Origin: an uncultured Flavobacteriales bacterium
GTDB lineage: Bacteria > Bacteroidota > Bacteroidia > Flavobacteriales_D > Crocinitomicaceae
Length of the DNA stretch: 64,000 nucleotides
Assembly: GCA_937876195.1 (NCBI GenBank)
Contig: CALEIK010000024.1
Span: forward strand, 186,001-250,000
Reading direction: 5' to 3'
Position 1 is the stretch's first letter. Each line of letters begins with the position of its first letter. Below the pieces are notes generated by a model. That model was not told where the DNA came from, ran no database searches, and was given only the letters and a program-made list of their open reading frames with translations. Below, piece after piece: positions 26,606-36,276 of this stretch. A program made the position numbers and the translations under genes.

Positions 26606-29026
26606 ATGAAAATTGGAATTTACGCGTTAGCAGTTCTTTTTATTGCCATTATTTCATTTGGTACCTGCGCACAGACAAAATACACAGTTCGGGACGGTGT
26701 AACATTAGAACCGATGCCTTTTGTCAAGGTTCTACCAAATGAGGGAACTCCGTCATTTACAGACATTGATGGACGCTTTTTATTGAACAAGGAGGCGACT
26801 TCGTTTCAGCTGAGATTCACGACGTACAAGGATACCTTGATTGATGTCGCGAAACTTGACACCAATGTCATTTTTATGTGGAGCAGTTTGCAAGAAATAG
26901 TTGAAGTTACTGTCGTTGCAGGAGAGAATCCAGCACATAGAATTATGGATTTGGTCATCGAGAATAGAAAAAAGAACCATCCATTGTCAAACGATGCGTT
27001 TACCTATAACAGTTACAGCAAATTTATATTTGATACGAATGATGAATTAAAAGAGCGAGTAATGGATGCACCACCAGAAGACTCAATGTTAGGAGAACTA
27101 AAATTTTTAAATGAACAACATTTGTTTATGTTGGAAAGTGCTTCAGAAAGAAAGTTCATTCCACCAGCCAAAGACAGAGAAAACATTACGGCATACAAAG
27201 TATCTGGACTATCCCTTCCAATTTTTTCCACGTTTGCACAGAGTTTACAATCATTTAACTTTTATGACAACGAGTTTCAATTATTGGGTGCAACGTATAT
27301 CAATCCCATTGCTGCTGGTGGGACAAAAAGATACTTGTTTTTGCTGCAGGATACGACTGTAATCGGCAACGATACGACATTTACAATCACATATCGTCCT
27401 CGAATAGATAAGAATTTTAAGGGCATGGAGGGAACGATGTACATCAATACCAATGGTTATGCGATTGAGAAGGTGATTGCCTCGCCTTATACACGTGACA
27501 CGGCAGTAACCTTTAAAGCAAAAATTGTTCAAGACTATCACTTAATAGATGGTTACAAATGGTTCCCCTACAACCTCAGTACACAAGTAGAACTTCACGG
27601 ATTAGCCGTCACGGTTGGCGAAGACGCTGGCTACATTACAGGAAAGGGAAATACGTACATCAAGGATGTTGTGTTGAATCCTGATGATTTGAAGAAGAGA
27701 GGATTTGGAAACATTTCTATTGCCACTGATCCAGATGCAAAGGATGCTGATGACGATGTTTGGGATGCGTATCGTGGAGAAGAACTGACTGACAAGGAAA
27801 AGAAGACCTATCATGTGATTGACAGCCTTGGGGAAGCCACGAATTTGGATAGAAAATTAACGGCTCTCATGGCACTTTCAACTGGTAAACTTCGGTTGAA
27901 CAAGATTAATCTGCTGTTAGGTAGAATAATCGATTATAACTTTTACGAAGACCTTCGTTTAGGAGCAGGAATTGAAACATCTGATTTACTGATGAAGAAT
28001 ATCGCCGTTGGCGGATATTTTGGATGGGGAACAAGAGATAAAGATTGGAAGTACGGTGGTTATTCGACGTTTTATATCAACAAGCGGAAAGGAATAGAAC
28101 TCACATTAAATTATCAGCAGGACATCGTTCATCGAGGAGGCAATGCCTTTCAGAAAAAGGGATTGAATTTGAATGATACCGAAAGTTACAGTCGACTGTT
28201 CAGAACCTATTTTGATAAGCAACGATTAGCGGAATTAAAACTATCCTATTCGCCCTTGGGGAATTTGAATTTGTTTGCTGCGGGAAGCTACCAACGGGTG
28301 GAGTTTACAAGTGGGTATAGTTATAACCCGGTGGACACATCTTATTTTTCAGGCACGCAGGTAGATGTTGCCGAGACATCACTTGAAATGCAATGGAACA
28401 TTCGCGAGCGCATAATGCTATTGGGAGATTTGCGAATTTCAGAAGGGACGAAGTTTCCAAAAATCTCTGTAAAGATTACAAAAGGATGGAAGGGAATTGC
28501 GGACTCACAATTGGACTATTTGCGTCTTAATTTTAGAATTAACCAGACGATTACATCGATGCGCTTTGGGAACATAAACTGGACGTTGATGGCTTCCCAA
28601 ACAGTTGGAGATGTTCCGTTGTTTTTAAAACAAAATGCAATTGGAACTAGACAAGATTGGAATGTGACAGCGGCGAATACATTCGAAACGGTCTTTCCTG
28701 GAGAGTTTTTTCACGACCGTCAAGCGTCATTGTTTTTGCGGTACGATTTCCCAACGATTAAAACCAAGGCAAAATGGAATGAACCTCAATTTATTCTGCA
28801 CCATGGAATAGGTTATGGTGACTTTGCCAATCGATTTGAGCACTCACAAGTCTTTAGATCGATGGACAAGGGCTTGTATGAGGCAGGATTGATCTTTAGC
28901 GGGATGCTTACTCAAAATGCAACCAGTATTGGGATCGGAGGTTTTTACCGATACGGTTATTATGCTGACGCCGATTGGAGAAAGAACATCGTGCCTAAAA
29001 TCAGTGTGAAGATTACATTAAACTAA
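26606..29026 (+). CDS. DUF5686 outer-membrane protein with carboxypeptidase-regulatory-like domain
   Basis: An 806-residue protein. After a signal peptide (FGTCAQ) comes a carboxypeptidase-D regulatory-like domain at about 25-105 (VRDGVTLEPMPFVKVLPNEG, SFTDIDGRF). The rest is the DUF5686 region with an outer-membrane barrel-type C-terminus (YKWFPYNLS, YTRDTAV, RYGYYADADW and a final Asn). Family members in Bacteroidota are often near TonB-dependent receptors, and their role is unknown. Terminates at a hairpin shared with the convergent gene. Confidence 0.8.
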   Translation: MKIGIYALAVLFIAIISFGTCAQTKYTVRDGVTLEPMPFVKVLPNEGTPSFTDIDGRFLLNKEATSFQLRFTTYKDTLIDVAKLDTNVIFMWSSLQEIVEVTVVAGENPAHRIMDLVIENRKKNHPLSNDAFTYNSYSKFIFDTNDELKERVMDAPPEDSMLGELKFLNEQHLFMLESASERKFIPPAKDRENITAYKVSGLSLPIFSTFAQSLQSFNFYDNEFQLLGATYINPIAAGGTKRYLFLLQDTTVIGNDTTFTITYRPRIDKNFKGMEGTMYINTNGYAIEKVIASPYTRDTAVTFKAKIVQDYHLIDGYKWFPYNLSTQVELHGLAVTVGEDAGYITGKGNTYIKDVVLNPDDLKKRGFGNISIATDPDAKDADDDVWDAYRGEELTDKEKKTYHVIDSLGEATNLDRKLTALMALSTGKLRLNKINLLLGRIIDYNFYEDLRLGAGIETSDLLMKNIAVGGYFGWGTRDKDWKYGGYSTFYINKRKGIELTLNYQQDIVHRGGNAFQKKGLNLNDTESYSRLFRTYFDKQRLAELKLSYSPLGNLNLFAAGSYQRVEFTSGYSYNPVDTSYFSGTQVDVAETSLEMQWNIRERIMLLGDLRISEGTKFPKISVKITKGWKGIADSQLDYLRLNFRINQTITSMRFGNINWTLMASQTVGDVPLFLKQNAIGTRQDWNVTAANTFETVFPGEFFHDRQASLFLRYDFPTIKTKAKWNEPQFILHHGIGYGDFANRFEHSQVFRSMDKGLYEAGLIFSGMLTQNATSIGIGGFYRYGYYADADWRKNIVPKISVKITLN

Positions 29027-29056
29027 AAAAGCACCCGCTTTAAACGGATGCTTTCA
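29026..29056. terminator. Bidirectional intrinsic terminator
   Basis: Stem AAAGCACCCG (29028-29037) and CGGATGCTTT (29045-29054), with A and T tracts on both sides. It separates the DUF5686 gene from the convergent CUB-protein gene. Confidence 0.7.
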
Positions 29057-29074
29057 TATGTATATTGGTTAAAA

Positions 29075-30853
29075 TTAATGTTGCACTACAATACGTTCAG
29101 TAGTTGTACCAGCGGTTGTTTGAGTTTGTAAATAATACAAGCCACCATTTAAGTCTGAAGTTTCAATCGAAGTAGAATTCACTTTATCAAAATCCGCAGC
29201 ATAAACAACTGTTCCACGAATGTCTACAATTGTAACGTTTAGAATTTCATGGTTTGAAATGACAGAAATTCGATCGTTTGAAGGATTAGGGTAGACTGTC
29301 ACTTTATTGACACCACTACTTGACACACTGATAATATCAGAGATTGTCATTTTTCCGTCAAAGTCAAATTGTTTAAGACGGTAGTAGTTGTCTCCATTTG
29401 AAGGATTTCTATCCATTGTCTCATAATGTTGCATGGAAGTTGTTGTTCCAGCACCATTTTCAACAGCAATTGCTGTCCAGACGTTAGCATCGTTAGAACG
29501 CTCAACCACAAAGTGGCTATTGTTTTGCTCGGAGGCAGTAATCCAGGATAGTGCAATTTCGTTGTCTACATTGACCCCGTTAAAATCTATAAGTTCAACT
29601 GACAGTACAATGGAGCAGTCAGTTGTAGCAGTGTTGGTCGCAGCATCTGTTAATGTTATTGTTTGGACAACAGCGGCATAATTAGTTACTAGAAGCACGT
29701 ATACCTCCCCGGCTACAACACCATTCACGTTGGCTTGTTCAGTTGCAGATATTGAGTAACTGCAATCTTCAGACACACCGTAAGAGTCACAATTGGCTAC
29801 TGCATTAGCAAAATTTGGAAACGGTCCCCAAATAGCGAAATCTACATCAGATCCGGCTGTAATATCAATTACTAAATTCCCTCCGGTGGCAATTTCAAGA
29901 TAGTACCAACTAGGGTTTGGTGATGTGAAGAGACAATTGTAATTGTTCCCGGGATTCACAACACTTGCAGCCGTTCCGTTCGATTGTGCTGTAAACACAA
30001 TTGGACTTCCCGAACAGATGGGGTCTGGAACATCACAACTTATGTTCGTTGGTGGAGGTGGCGGTGGTGGTGCACAAGTAGCCACACAAGCAATATTTGC
30101 TGCCCAACCTGGGGCTGTCACGGAACCATCAGAGGTAAACAGTATCGTAATGCATCCAGAAGAACTGGTAACTACACCAGGAGATGCAGTACCAGTGTAT
30201 TGCCCTATTAAAGGATCCGAAACAGTTGAACCATCATAGATGTACATATTATCAAACCCATTTTCTAAACTAAATGAGGTAAACGTAAGCTCCATACAAT
30301 CGGTTGATCCAGAGCAGAAAGTCGTTACCGTATTTTCGCTATTGGAATAGTTCCCGCCGGCACCACCAGAATCGTAGAATGTACCTGAACACGTTGGAGG
30401 GGGAGGTGGTGGCGGAGCGCCACATGCCTGACAACTAATTGCTGCTGCCCAACCTGGTCGGGTTATCGAACCATCAGAGGTAAAGCGAATTGTAATACAT
30501 CCTGTTGTGGATACAACGGTACCCGGAGAATTTGTTCCTGTATAGGTACCAATTAGTGGACTTCCAGTATTCGGACCATCATAGATGTACATGAAGTCCC
30601 AGTTGTTTTCAATATTGAAGGCGCTAAAGTTCAGGCTTACACAGTTTCCGGCATCACTACAAAATGTTGTTGTAATGTTCTGACTATTTGAGTAGTCACC
30701 ACCTGAACCTCCTGTGTCATAAAAAGTTCCTGAGCACGTGTTTATTGTACCACCTGGATTGTTATATGTCTGTGCGTAACAGGAAAATGAAACACCTACG
30801 AGTGCTATAATTCCAACAATTGATGCTGTTAAGTAGTTAGTGTGTAGCTTCAT
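29075..30853 (-). CDS. Secreted protein with two CUB domains and T9SS type A sorting domain
   Basis: A 592-residue protein with a signal peptide (SCYAQ). Two CUB domains lie at about 22-140 and 155-260, each with Cys pairs, Y-S-N-S and the strand MYIYDGP followed by GCIT-LFTSDGS. Runs of prolines (PPPPPPP) link the domains. A PPC-like beta domain follows, then a T9SS type A C-terminal domain (VTVYPNPSNDRI, NGGLYYLQTQTTAGTTTERI). It is likely surface-exposed. ATG at 30853 overlaps the end of the upstream gene by 17 bp, suggesting coupling. Confidence 0.85.
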   Translation of the reverse strand: MKLHTNYLTASIVGIIALVGVSFSCYAQTYNNPGGTINTCSGTFYDTGGSGGDYSNSQNITTTFCSDAGNCVSLNFSAFNIENNWDFMYIYDGPNTGSPLIGTYTGTNSPGTVVSTTGCITIRFTSDGSITRPGWAAAISCQACGAPPPPPPPTCSGTFYDSGGAGGNYSNSENTVTTFCSGSTDCMELTFTSFSLENGFDNMYIYDGSTVSDPLIGQYTGTASPGVVTSSSGCITILFTSDGSVTAPGWAANIACVATCAPPPPPPPTNISCDVPDPICSGSPIVFTAQSNGTAASVVNPGNNYNCLFTSPNPSWYYLEIATGGNLVIDITAGSDVDFAIWGPFPNFANAVANCDSYGVSEDCSYSISATEQANVNGVVAGEVYVLLVTNYAAVVQTITLTDAATNTATTDCSIVLSVELIDFNGVNVDNEIALSWITASEQNNSHFVVERSNDANVWTAIAVENGAGTTTSMQHYETMDRNPSNGDNYYRLKQFDFDGKMTISDIISVSSSGVNKVTVYPNPSNDRISVISNHEILNVTIVDIRGTVVYAADFDKVNSTSIETSDLNGGLYYLQTQTTAGTTTERIVVQH

Positions 30854-31283
30854 AATTTTCAATGTCTTGTAGTGTGATTTTTTCTCCATTTAGTACCATG
30901 ACTCCAGAGTCAATTAGAAAATCCCGATCCTTTTCTGATTGTTCACTGAACAAGCTTCGAGGCACAATTTTTAAATCGGGGTGTTGACTTAGCCATACCT
31001 TTATTTCATATGCTTCATTGATACGCTCAGTCGAGTATAGCGTTGTTTTTTCATAAGTCTGTGACGCGTAGGCTTCAATTACGTCCATTGTGATCTCGTT
31101 GTCATAAACAATAACTTCACGATTGAAGGCATCCAGTTGAGCTTTAAACTCAGGTGTATAATCACCTTGCTCTACGAACAGCACATGGGGGTGTTTTTTT
31201 TGCCAATCGGCAATTTCACTTTGTTGTGAATAACATCCAATGGAGAGAACTCCTGTGGAAAATAGTAATAGTATAAATTTCAT
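30837..31283 (-). CDS. Small exported protein, possibly a lipoprotein
   Basis: A 148-residue protein. ATG at 31283 (MKFILLLFSTGVLSIGC) gives a signal sequence with a weak lipobox-like Cys; the longer frame starting at 31340 has no such feature. The mature part is helical and charged (WQKKHPHVLFVEQGDYTPEF, MDVIEAYASQTYEKTT). No family recognised. Overlaps the CUB gene start by 17 bp; expression is probably coupled to it. Confidence 0.5.
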   Translation of the reverse strand: MKFILLLFSTGVLSIGCYSQQSEIADWQKKHPHVLFVEQGDYTPEFKAQLDAFNREVIVYDNEITMDVIEAYASQTYEKTTLYSTERINEAYEIKVWLSQHPDLKIVPRSLFSEQSEKDRDFLIDSGVMVLNGEKITLQDIENYEATH

Positions 31284-31511
31284 AATAATGTAGTAATTTG
31301 TTGATATCAACTTACATACAAATAACGGAATTATAGACAATTTAGTGGTGTATTGTAACGCATGTGTTAGCAGATTAGGTCTTTGATTTATTATTTTAAC
31401 TAGTTGAGTGAATATTGGTAGTTGCGTTTAAATGGTAATTCTCGCGAAAAAATCACAAAGCGTGTTTATAACAACAAACAAGTTGTAATAGTCACGTTTA
31501 ATGGAGAATAA

Positions 31512-32639
31512 TCACACCCAAACTTTTGAACCTTCCGAGCAGTTTTGACAAATATCAATTTGGTTGCGGTGGGATAAAACCGATTGACGAAAAGAGACAT
31601 ATTTTGGATGATTCCAAATGTTTTGGAAGGACAACTCTGAGATTGAACCTAGCACATGTTTTGCATCTTTATCAAAGCAGCACGGTACCACTTTTCCATC
31701 CCATGTCAACACACTTGATGACCACATTCTCCAGCAGTGATTTCCTGTTTTATACTTTAGTTTGTACCTCCCATCTGATTGTAGTACGTAGCGCGAATAT
31801 TTCTCATTTTCCGGCATCAATGGATTTCCATGTTCATATTCATACAATTGCGCGGATTTGATCCGTACTTCATCGATTCTCATCTCCTTGCCCAGTTTAA
31901 AAACAGTTGGAATTTCATGTTCATTTGGTTTTACTGCTAAGAACTGAAAAATCAAGTGGGGCGTTCGGGAGTTTAATTCTTGTTTCGCGTTGAGGAGGTG
32001 TTGGGTGCCGCTAATGACTTTTTCTAAACTTCCATGAATCCTATAATTTTCATATGTCTCCTGGGTAAGTCCATCGATTGAAATAATAAGACGATCCAAG
32101 CCTGAGCGCACAATTTCGAGGGCTTTTTCCGAATCGATAAAATGCGCATTTGTCGATGTAGCCGTGTAGATATTGTTCTTTTTTGCTTCTTGGATTAGTT
32201 TCAAAAATTGAGGATGTAAAAAGGGCTCTCCCTGAAAATAATAGTTGATATAGAATACAGATTTTTTCAGTTGCTGAATCATTTCTTTGTGCAATTCTAG
32301 GTTCAATTTCCCTGTTGGACGAGTAAATTGTTTCAATCCGCTAGGGCATTCAGGGCAACCTAGATTGCAAGCGGTAGTGGGTTCTATACTCAGTGAAAAT
32401 GGAAGTCCTTTGTGTCGGGCTTTTTTTGACAATCGAGCCAACAGGTAACTGCTCTTTAGAAGCACGATGTTCCATACTCTATAAAAAGTAAGGTGCTTTA
32501 CTATATTGATATTGTCGCCGAGTCTGGAAATGATTTTGTCTGATTTTGAAAATGTGTTAGCGCATGAGTGTGATGTGTCCCGTTGCCAATTTATTTGGGT
32601 GTCCTGGTTCACAAGTGGTGTATTGCAATCGCCAGACAT
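31512..32639 (-). CDS. Radical SAM / SPASM domain protein
   Basis: A radical SAM enzyme. The [4Fe-4S]-SAM motif is CNLGCPEC, with the downstream GEPFLHP glycine region and TSTNAHFI. The C-terminal SPASM-type cluster has VPCCFDKD and CQNC, which would bind extra iron-sulfur clusters. Such enzymes modify peptides or other substrates; nothing here decides which. The frame is open back to 32693, inside the 3' end of the upstream gene. Met codons at 32648 and 32639 overlap that gene by about 80-90 bp, and a non-ATG start just after it is also possible, so the start is uncertain. The coordinates use the Met at 32639. Confidence 0.75.
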   Translation of the reverse strand: MSGDCNTPLVNQDTQINWQRDTSHSCANTFSKSDKIISRLGDNINIVKHLTFYRVWNIVLLKSSYLLARLSKKARHKGLPFSLSIEPTTACNLGCPECPSGLKQFTRPTGKLNLELHKEMIQQLKKSVFYINYYFQGEPFLHPQFLKLIQEAKKNNIYTATSTNAHFIDSEKALEIVRSGLDRLIISIDGLTQETYENYRIHGSLEKVISGTQHLLNAKQELNSRTPHLIFQFLAVKPNEHEIPTVFKLGKEMRIDEVRIKSAQLYEYEHGNPLMPENEKYSRYVLQSDGRYKLKYKTGNHCWRMWSSSVLTWDGKVVPCCFDKDAKHVLGSISELSFQNIWNHPKYVSFRQSVLSHRNQIDICQNCSEGSKVWV

Positions 32640-35238
32640 ACATTCCATCAGCGGACATGCTACCTGATTGATTCGTACCATTCCACCCTTCATTTAAGTC
32701 ATTGGATTCAAAGATCAGTTGTCCCCAGCGATTGTAAATTTGCAGGTTCCATTCTACCACTCCCAAATACACGATAGGAAGGAAAGCATTGTTAAACTCA
32801 TCGCCATCCGGGGTAAAAGTATTCGGTGCAAAAACGGTATATGGTTCAATAAACAACTGGTTGTATGCGGTATCTATACAGCCGTATTCACTCGTAACAA
32901 TAAGAAATGGATTTCGAGTACCGGAATTTAAATACGTATGGTACGGATGCTCTTCTGCACTGATAGATGAATTGTCATCAAACCAATAGAAGTAAGTCGC
33001 GCCATCAATGGATTCATTGGTAAACGCAATATCTGAATGGCAAATGTCTGTTTCCTCTGGGGTTACTGAAAATTGAGCTTGAGGGATTGGGCGTACATGG
33101 ACAATGTCTGCTTCCAACATATTTAAGGTATCAATGCATCCTGCTGCTGTAGAAATGACCAAGGTTACGGGAAAAGGTCCTGTACTCCCATATAGATGAC
33201 TCGGGTTCTGGTCTGTTGACGTTGCACCATCACCAAAATCCCATAGATACGTTATGCCGGTTTCGGCAAAGCTCAAATCGGTAAATTGTGCGTTGAAGGG
33301 AACACATTGCAATCCAGGTTCTAAACGAAAATCGATGGTTGGTTCTTGGTAAATGTATATTGTATCTCTGGCTGTTTCCTGACAAATTTCAAACGACCCG
33401 GTCAAAGAAATTGGAATAGCTCCTGTTGTCGAGAAAACAACGTTATTTTCAGTAATGTTTGTCGAATTTTGTGGAGTTCCATGCTCTCCAAAATCCCAGG
33501 TATATGTCGCACCAACAGGACCGTCAACCTCCCCAATAAAATTAAAACTGTTGTCTGTAAAGCAGAGCGAATCTTCAGAAGTAAAATCAACTTCAAGCTT
33601 ATGGTTAATAACAATAGATTCAGTAATTGTGTCACCACAAGCGGGAGAAGAATTTGTAATTAACTGGATGTCATATGTCCCTGGTCCAGGAAATGTGACC
33701 GTTGGATTCTCATCTGTACTTGTTCCTGCAGTACCAAAATCCCAAAGAAAATTAATTCCATTTTGAGAATCATTGATGAAATCAATCACCAATCCTTTGC
33801 ATTCAACCGTGTCAGGATAAATCATTCCGGCGATAGGTTCAGGGAATATGTAGATCGAGTCGGTATAGGTCGCTTCACAATGAAAAAACTCAGCATGAAC
33901 CTCAATGGGAATAAATCCAGTAGTTGAGAAATTCACATTGCTGACATTAACTCCATTTGCGCTCGGTGGACTTGCATCTGTTCCAAATTCCCAAAAAATT
34001 TCAGTTCCATTTGGCCCATCAGTAATTGCTTGAAAATTGAAACTATTTCCAACAAAACAAAGAGAATCTTCAGAAGTAAATTCTACATCGAACGGTGGAC
34101 CAACTACAACTTCCATTATAGCGGTATCGGTGCACGGTAAACCAGGGTTTACGACTAAAGTGGCAAAATATTGACCAGGTTCTGGATACGTATATGAAGG
34201 TTCAAAATCGGAACTTACATCGCTAGTAATTCCTTCAACTCCAAAGTCCCATGAATAAGTAGGCGGAAAAGGACTATTCGATGTGTTCGAGTTATTTTCA
34301 AACTGCACCAGCATTCCATCACAGTATGAGGTGAAGGTAGATAGTTCTGTTTGCAAAGGAAGTATTGCTTCCAGTTGTAATTCGCAGTTAAATACCCGAA
34401 ATAAAAAATCACGCATTGTCTGGTTGATAACAACGCCATTTCGTATTTCTTGAACACGAATCCCAACAACGTATAGTCCGGTTAAATTTGGAGAAGCTGT
34501 TAATAGACCGGTATTCGGGTCAATGTTAATGGTTGAACCTGGGCCTAAAGGATTTGCTGCTGAGTTGCCGCCACTCCAGATTACGTTCGAATAGTTGGGC
34601 GGTGGTGGTGGGTTCGGTGCAGGATTAAAAGAAGTTGCACCGGCGTAAGGAGTTACAAGCGAATAGACAAGTTCATCACCATCGGGATCGGTTGCGCTAT
34701 GGTCAAAAATCAAATCATCATTGTTGCATAAAAGAAGAGGTGGGTAATCGTTGAAACGTGGACTACTGTTTATGTAAAAATTACTTCCCGATCCTGGAAC
34801 TCTGCATGTGAGTGTGAAACCTGTATCGTCAGGATTGACGATATTGGTGATGTTTGGGCCTCTGCAACAACGTTGATAGGAGACAGTGTATCCACCGTTG
34901 GATGGAGGGAGATTAAGCACGACAGTATATAGCGAGTGTTCCGTACAAATATTGTTCGGTGGGTTGACGCAGGGATTATTAAAGACAACTGGGACATGCG
35001 AACTTCCTGTATATTGTACCTGAACATTATTTATAAGTTGATTGTTTTCGTTAAAAACGCCCAAACTTAGCGGACTGTCAAATTGCGCTCCAGTTGAGTT
35101 ACAGTCCCTGTATACTGAGATATAGAAACGATAATTGTTGCTGCCCAAATAATCATAATATATTTCTCCCCCAACAATGTGAGAAGCTCGAGCATTGAAT
35201 AAATTCAAGGCAATAAATATGATGATTAAATAACGCAT
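32557..35238 (-). CDS. Large secreted PKD-repeat protein with gliding-motility C-terminal domain
   Basis: An 893-residue protein with a signal peptide (LNLFNARA). The N-terminal about 300 residues form the domain common in Flavobacteriales proteins beginning SHIVGGEIYYDYLG. Several PKD-type Ig domains follow, with repeats such as YLWDFGDGATSTDQNP, TYTWDFGEHGTPQ and FLWDFGTAGTSTDENP. The end is a T9SS type B (gliding motility-associated) C-terminal domain: VFAPNTFTPDGDEFNNAFLP, IYNRWGQLIFE and WNGTNQSGSM. Likely a surface adhesin or structural protein. ATG at 35238 is preferred to a longer start at 35295. Overlaps the radical SAM frame. Confidence 0.85.
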   Translation of the reverse strand: MRYLIIIFIALNLFNARASHIVGGEIYYDYLGSNNYRFYISVYRDCNSTGAQFDSPLSLGVFNENNQLINNVQVQYTGSSHVPVVFNNPCVNPPNNICTEHSLYTVVLNLPPSNGGYTVSYQRCCRGPNITNIVNPDDTGFTLTCRVPGSGSNFYINSSPRFNDYPPLLLCNNDDLIFDHSATDPDGDELVYSLVTPYAGATSFNPAPNPPPPPNYSNVIWSGGNSAANPLGPGSTINIDPNTGLLTASPNLTGLYVVGIRVQEIRNGVVINQTMRDFLFRVFNCELQLEAILPLQTELSTFTSYCDGMLVQFENNSNTSNSPFPPTYSWDFGVEGITSDVSSDFEPSYTYPEPGQYFATLVVNPGLPCTDTAIMEVVVGPPFDVEFTSEDSLCFVGNSFNFQAITDGPNGTEIFWEFGTDASPPSANGVNVSNVNFSTTGFIPIEVHAEFFHCEATYTDSIYIFPEPIAGMIYPDTVECKGLVIDFINDSQNGINFLWDFGTAGTSTDENPTVTFPGPGTYDIQLITNSSPACGDTITESIVINHKLEVDFTSEDSLCFTDNSFNFIGEVDGPVGATYTWDFGEHGTPQNSTNITENNVVFSTTGAIPISLTGSFEICQETARDTIYIYQEPTIDFRLEPGLQCVPFNAQFTDLSFAETGITYLWDFGDGATSTDQNPSHLYGSTGPFPVTLVISTAAGCIDTLNMLEADIVHVRPIPQAQFSVTPEETDICHSDIAFTNESIDGATYFYWFDDNSSISAEEHPYHTYLNSGTRNPFLIVTSEYGCIDTAYNQLFIEPYTVFAPNTFTPDGDEFNNAFLPIVYLGVVEWNLQIYNRWGQLIFESNDLNEGWNGTNQSGSMSADGMYVWRLQYTTCEPGHPNKLATGHITLMR

Positions 35239-35338
35239 TCTTTTCTTAGACGTAAATTTAGTGTAAATGTTGTGCTTATTCAACGAAAATACCATTTCAT
35301 TGATTTGTCGGTGGTTAATTACAATTTACGTGCTCGTT

Positions 35339-36124
35339 TTATTGAATTGGGTGTGCAAATTCAAAGCCAAAATTAATTTGCAACTTTTCAGATACAACTT
35401 TTCGAATTATAGAAGGAGCGTCATCAAATTCTGGAGCAAGGAGACCGCGTTGATTTGCAATTTCAGTGTAGTATTTTTTTCGTTGTGGATGATATGGAAA
35501 AACTACGTTGTACGTATGCGCGTGTCCAAACGCATTTTTCGCTTCAATTTCTAGAATGCATCGAATAACGTCTCTTTTATCGACGAAGTTAATGAGTCCC
35601 TCAGGATTTTTTATTTGTACTTTACCACTCAAGGTGCGTATAGGATGCCTGTGCTCTCCAATCAACCCTCCTAATCGTAAAATTGTAATTTTTTCAGCGA
35701 GCAGATCGGACAATTGTTCTTCTGCACTGTGCAAAGCCGTTTCTTTTTCTTGCGACTCAAACACATAGGATTCATTGAAGTAACCACTTTTTTGGGGGTA
35801 AATTCCTGTGGATCCTAAAAAAATAAAGCGCGTCTCAGGTCGGAATTGTTTCGCAATGGAACACAAATACTGACCGTATATTTTATTCTCGCTCCTGTTG
35901 AATGGTGGGATTGAAAGAACAACAATATTGGTTGCCTCAATAATTTCTGGTGAAAAACTAGAATTCTTCTTGAGGAGAAAACCGTGGATGCCTTTTTCAT
36001 TTAGTTGCGACAATTTGCTTTCCGTCGTTGTAGACCCAAAAACATGATGACCTGTTTTAATGAGTTCTTCAGCCAGAGTAACGCCTAACCAACCGCATCC
36101 AATGATTGTCCAATTCAATTGCAT
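35339..36124 (-). CDS. NAD(P)-binding SDR-like epimerase (YeeZ-type)
   Basis: A 261-residue Rossmann protein of the extended SDR/epimerase group. The dinucleotide motif is IIGCGWLGVTLAEEL; FLGSTGIYP then LRLGGLIG match the family. No catalytic YxxxK is visible in the usual place, which is typical of YeeZ-like proteins. Function unknown. ATG at 36124 removes a non-conserved N-terminal extension. Reads away from ctaA, with 152 bp between the starts. Confidence 0.75.
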   Translation of the reverse strand: MQLNWTIIGCGWLGVTLAEELIKTGHHVFGSTTTESKLSQLNEKGIHGFLLKKNSSFSPEIIEATNIVVLSIPPFNRSENKIYGQYLCSIAKQFRPETRFIFLGSTGIYPQKSGYFNESYVFESQEKETALHSAEEQLSDLLAEKITILRLGGLIGEHRHPIRTLSGKVQIKNPEGLINFVDKRDVIRCILEIEAKNAFGHAHTYNVVFPYHPQRKKYYTEIANQRGLLAPEFDDAPSIIRKVVSEKLQINFGFEFAHPIQ

Positions 36125-36276
36125 TATTTTTAAAAGGGAAAGGTACGAATGATTATTTTTGAAACATGAAATAAGCCATAGCAAAATCGAAATAACCATG
36201 GATGAATATCATTATGGCGATTCACTACGTGGCTGCTTCGCGGTGTATATGACCTTTAAAAGCAAATTAGATACAT

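Noticed and set aside
30040..30430. Dense GGT/GGC-rich stretches that look like simple repeats
   Set aside because: They encode the poly-proline linkers of the CUB protein on the minus strand, so they are coding and not a separate repeat element.
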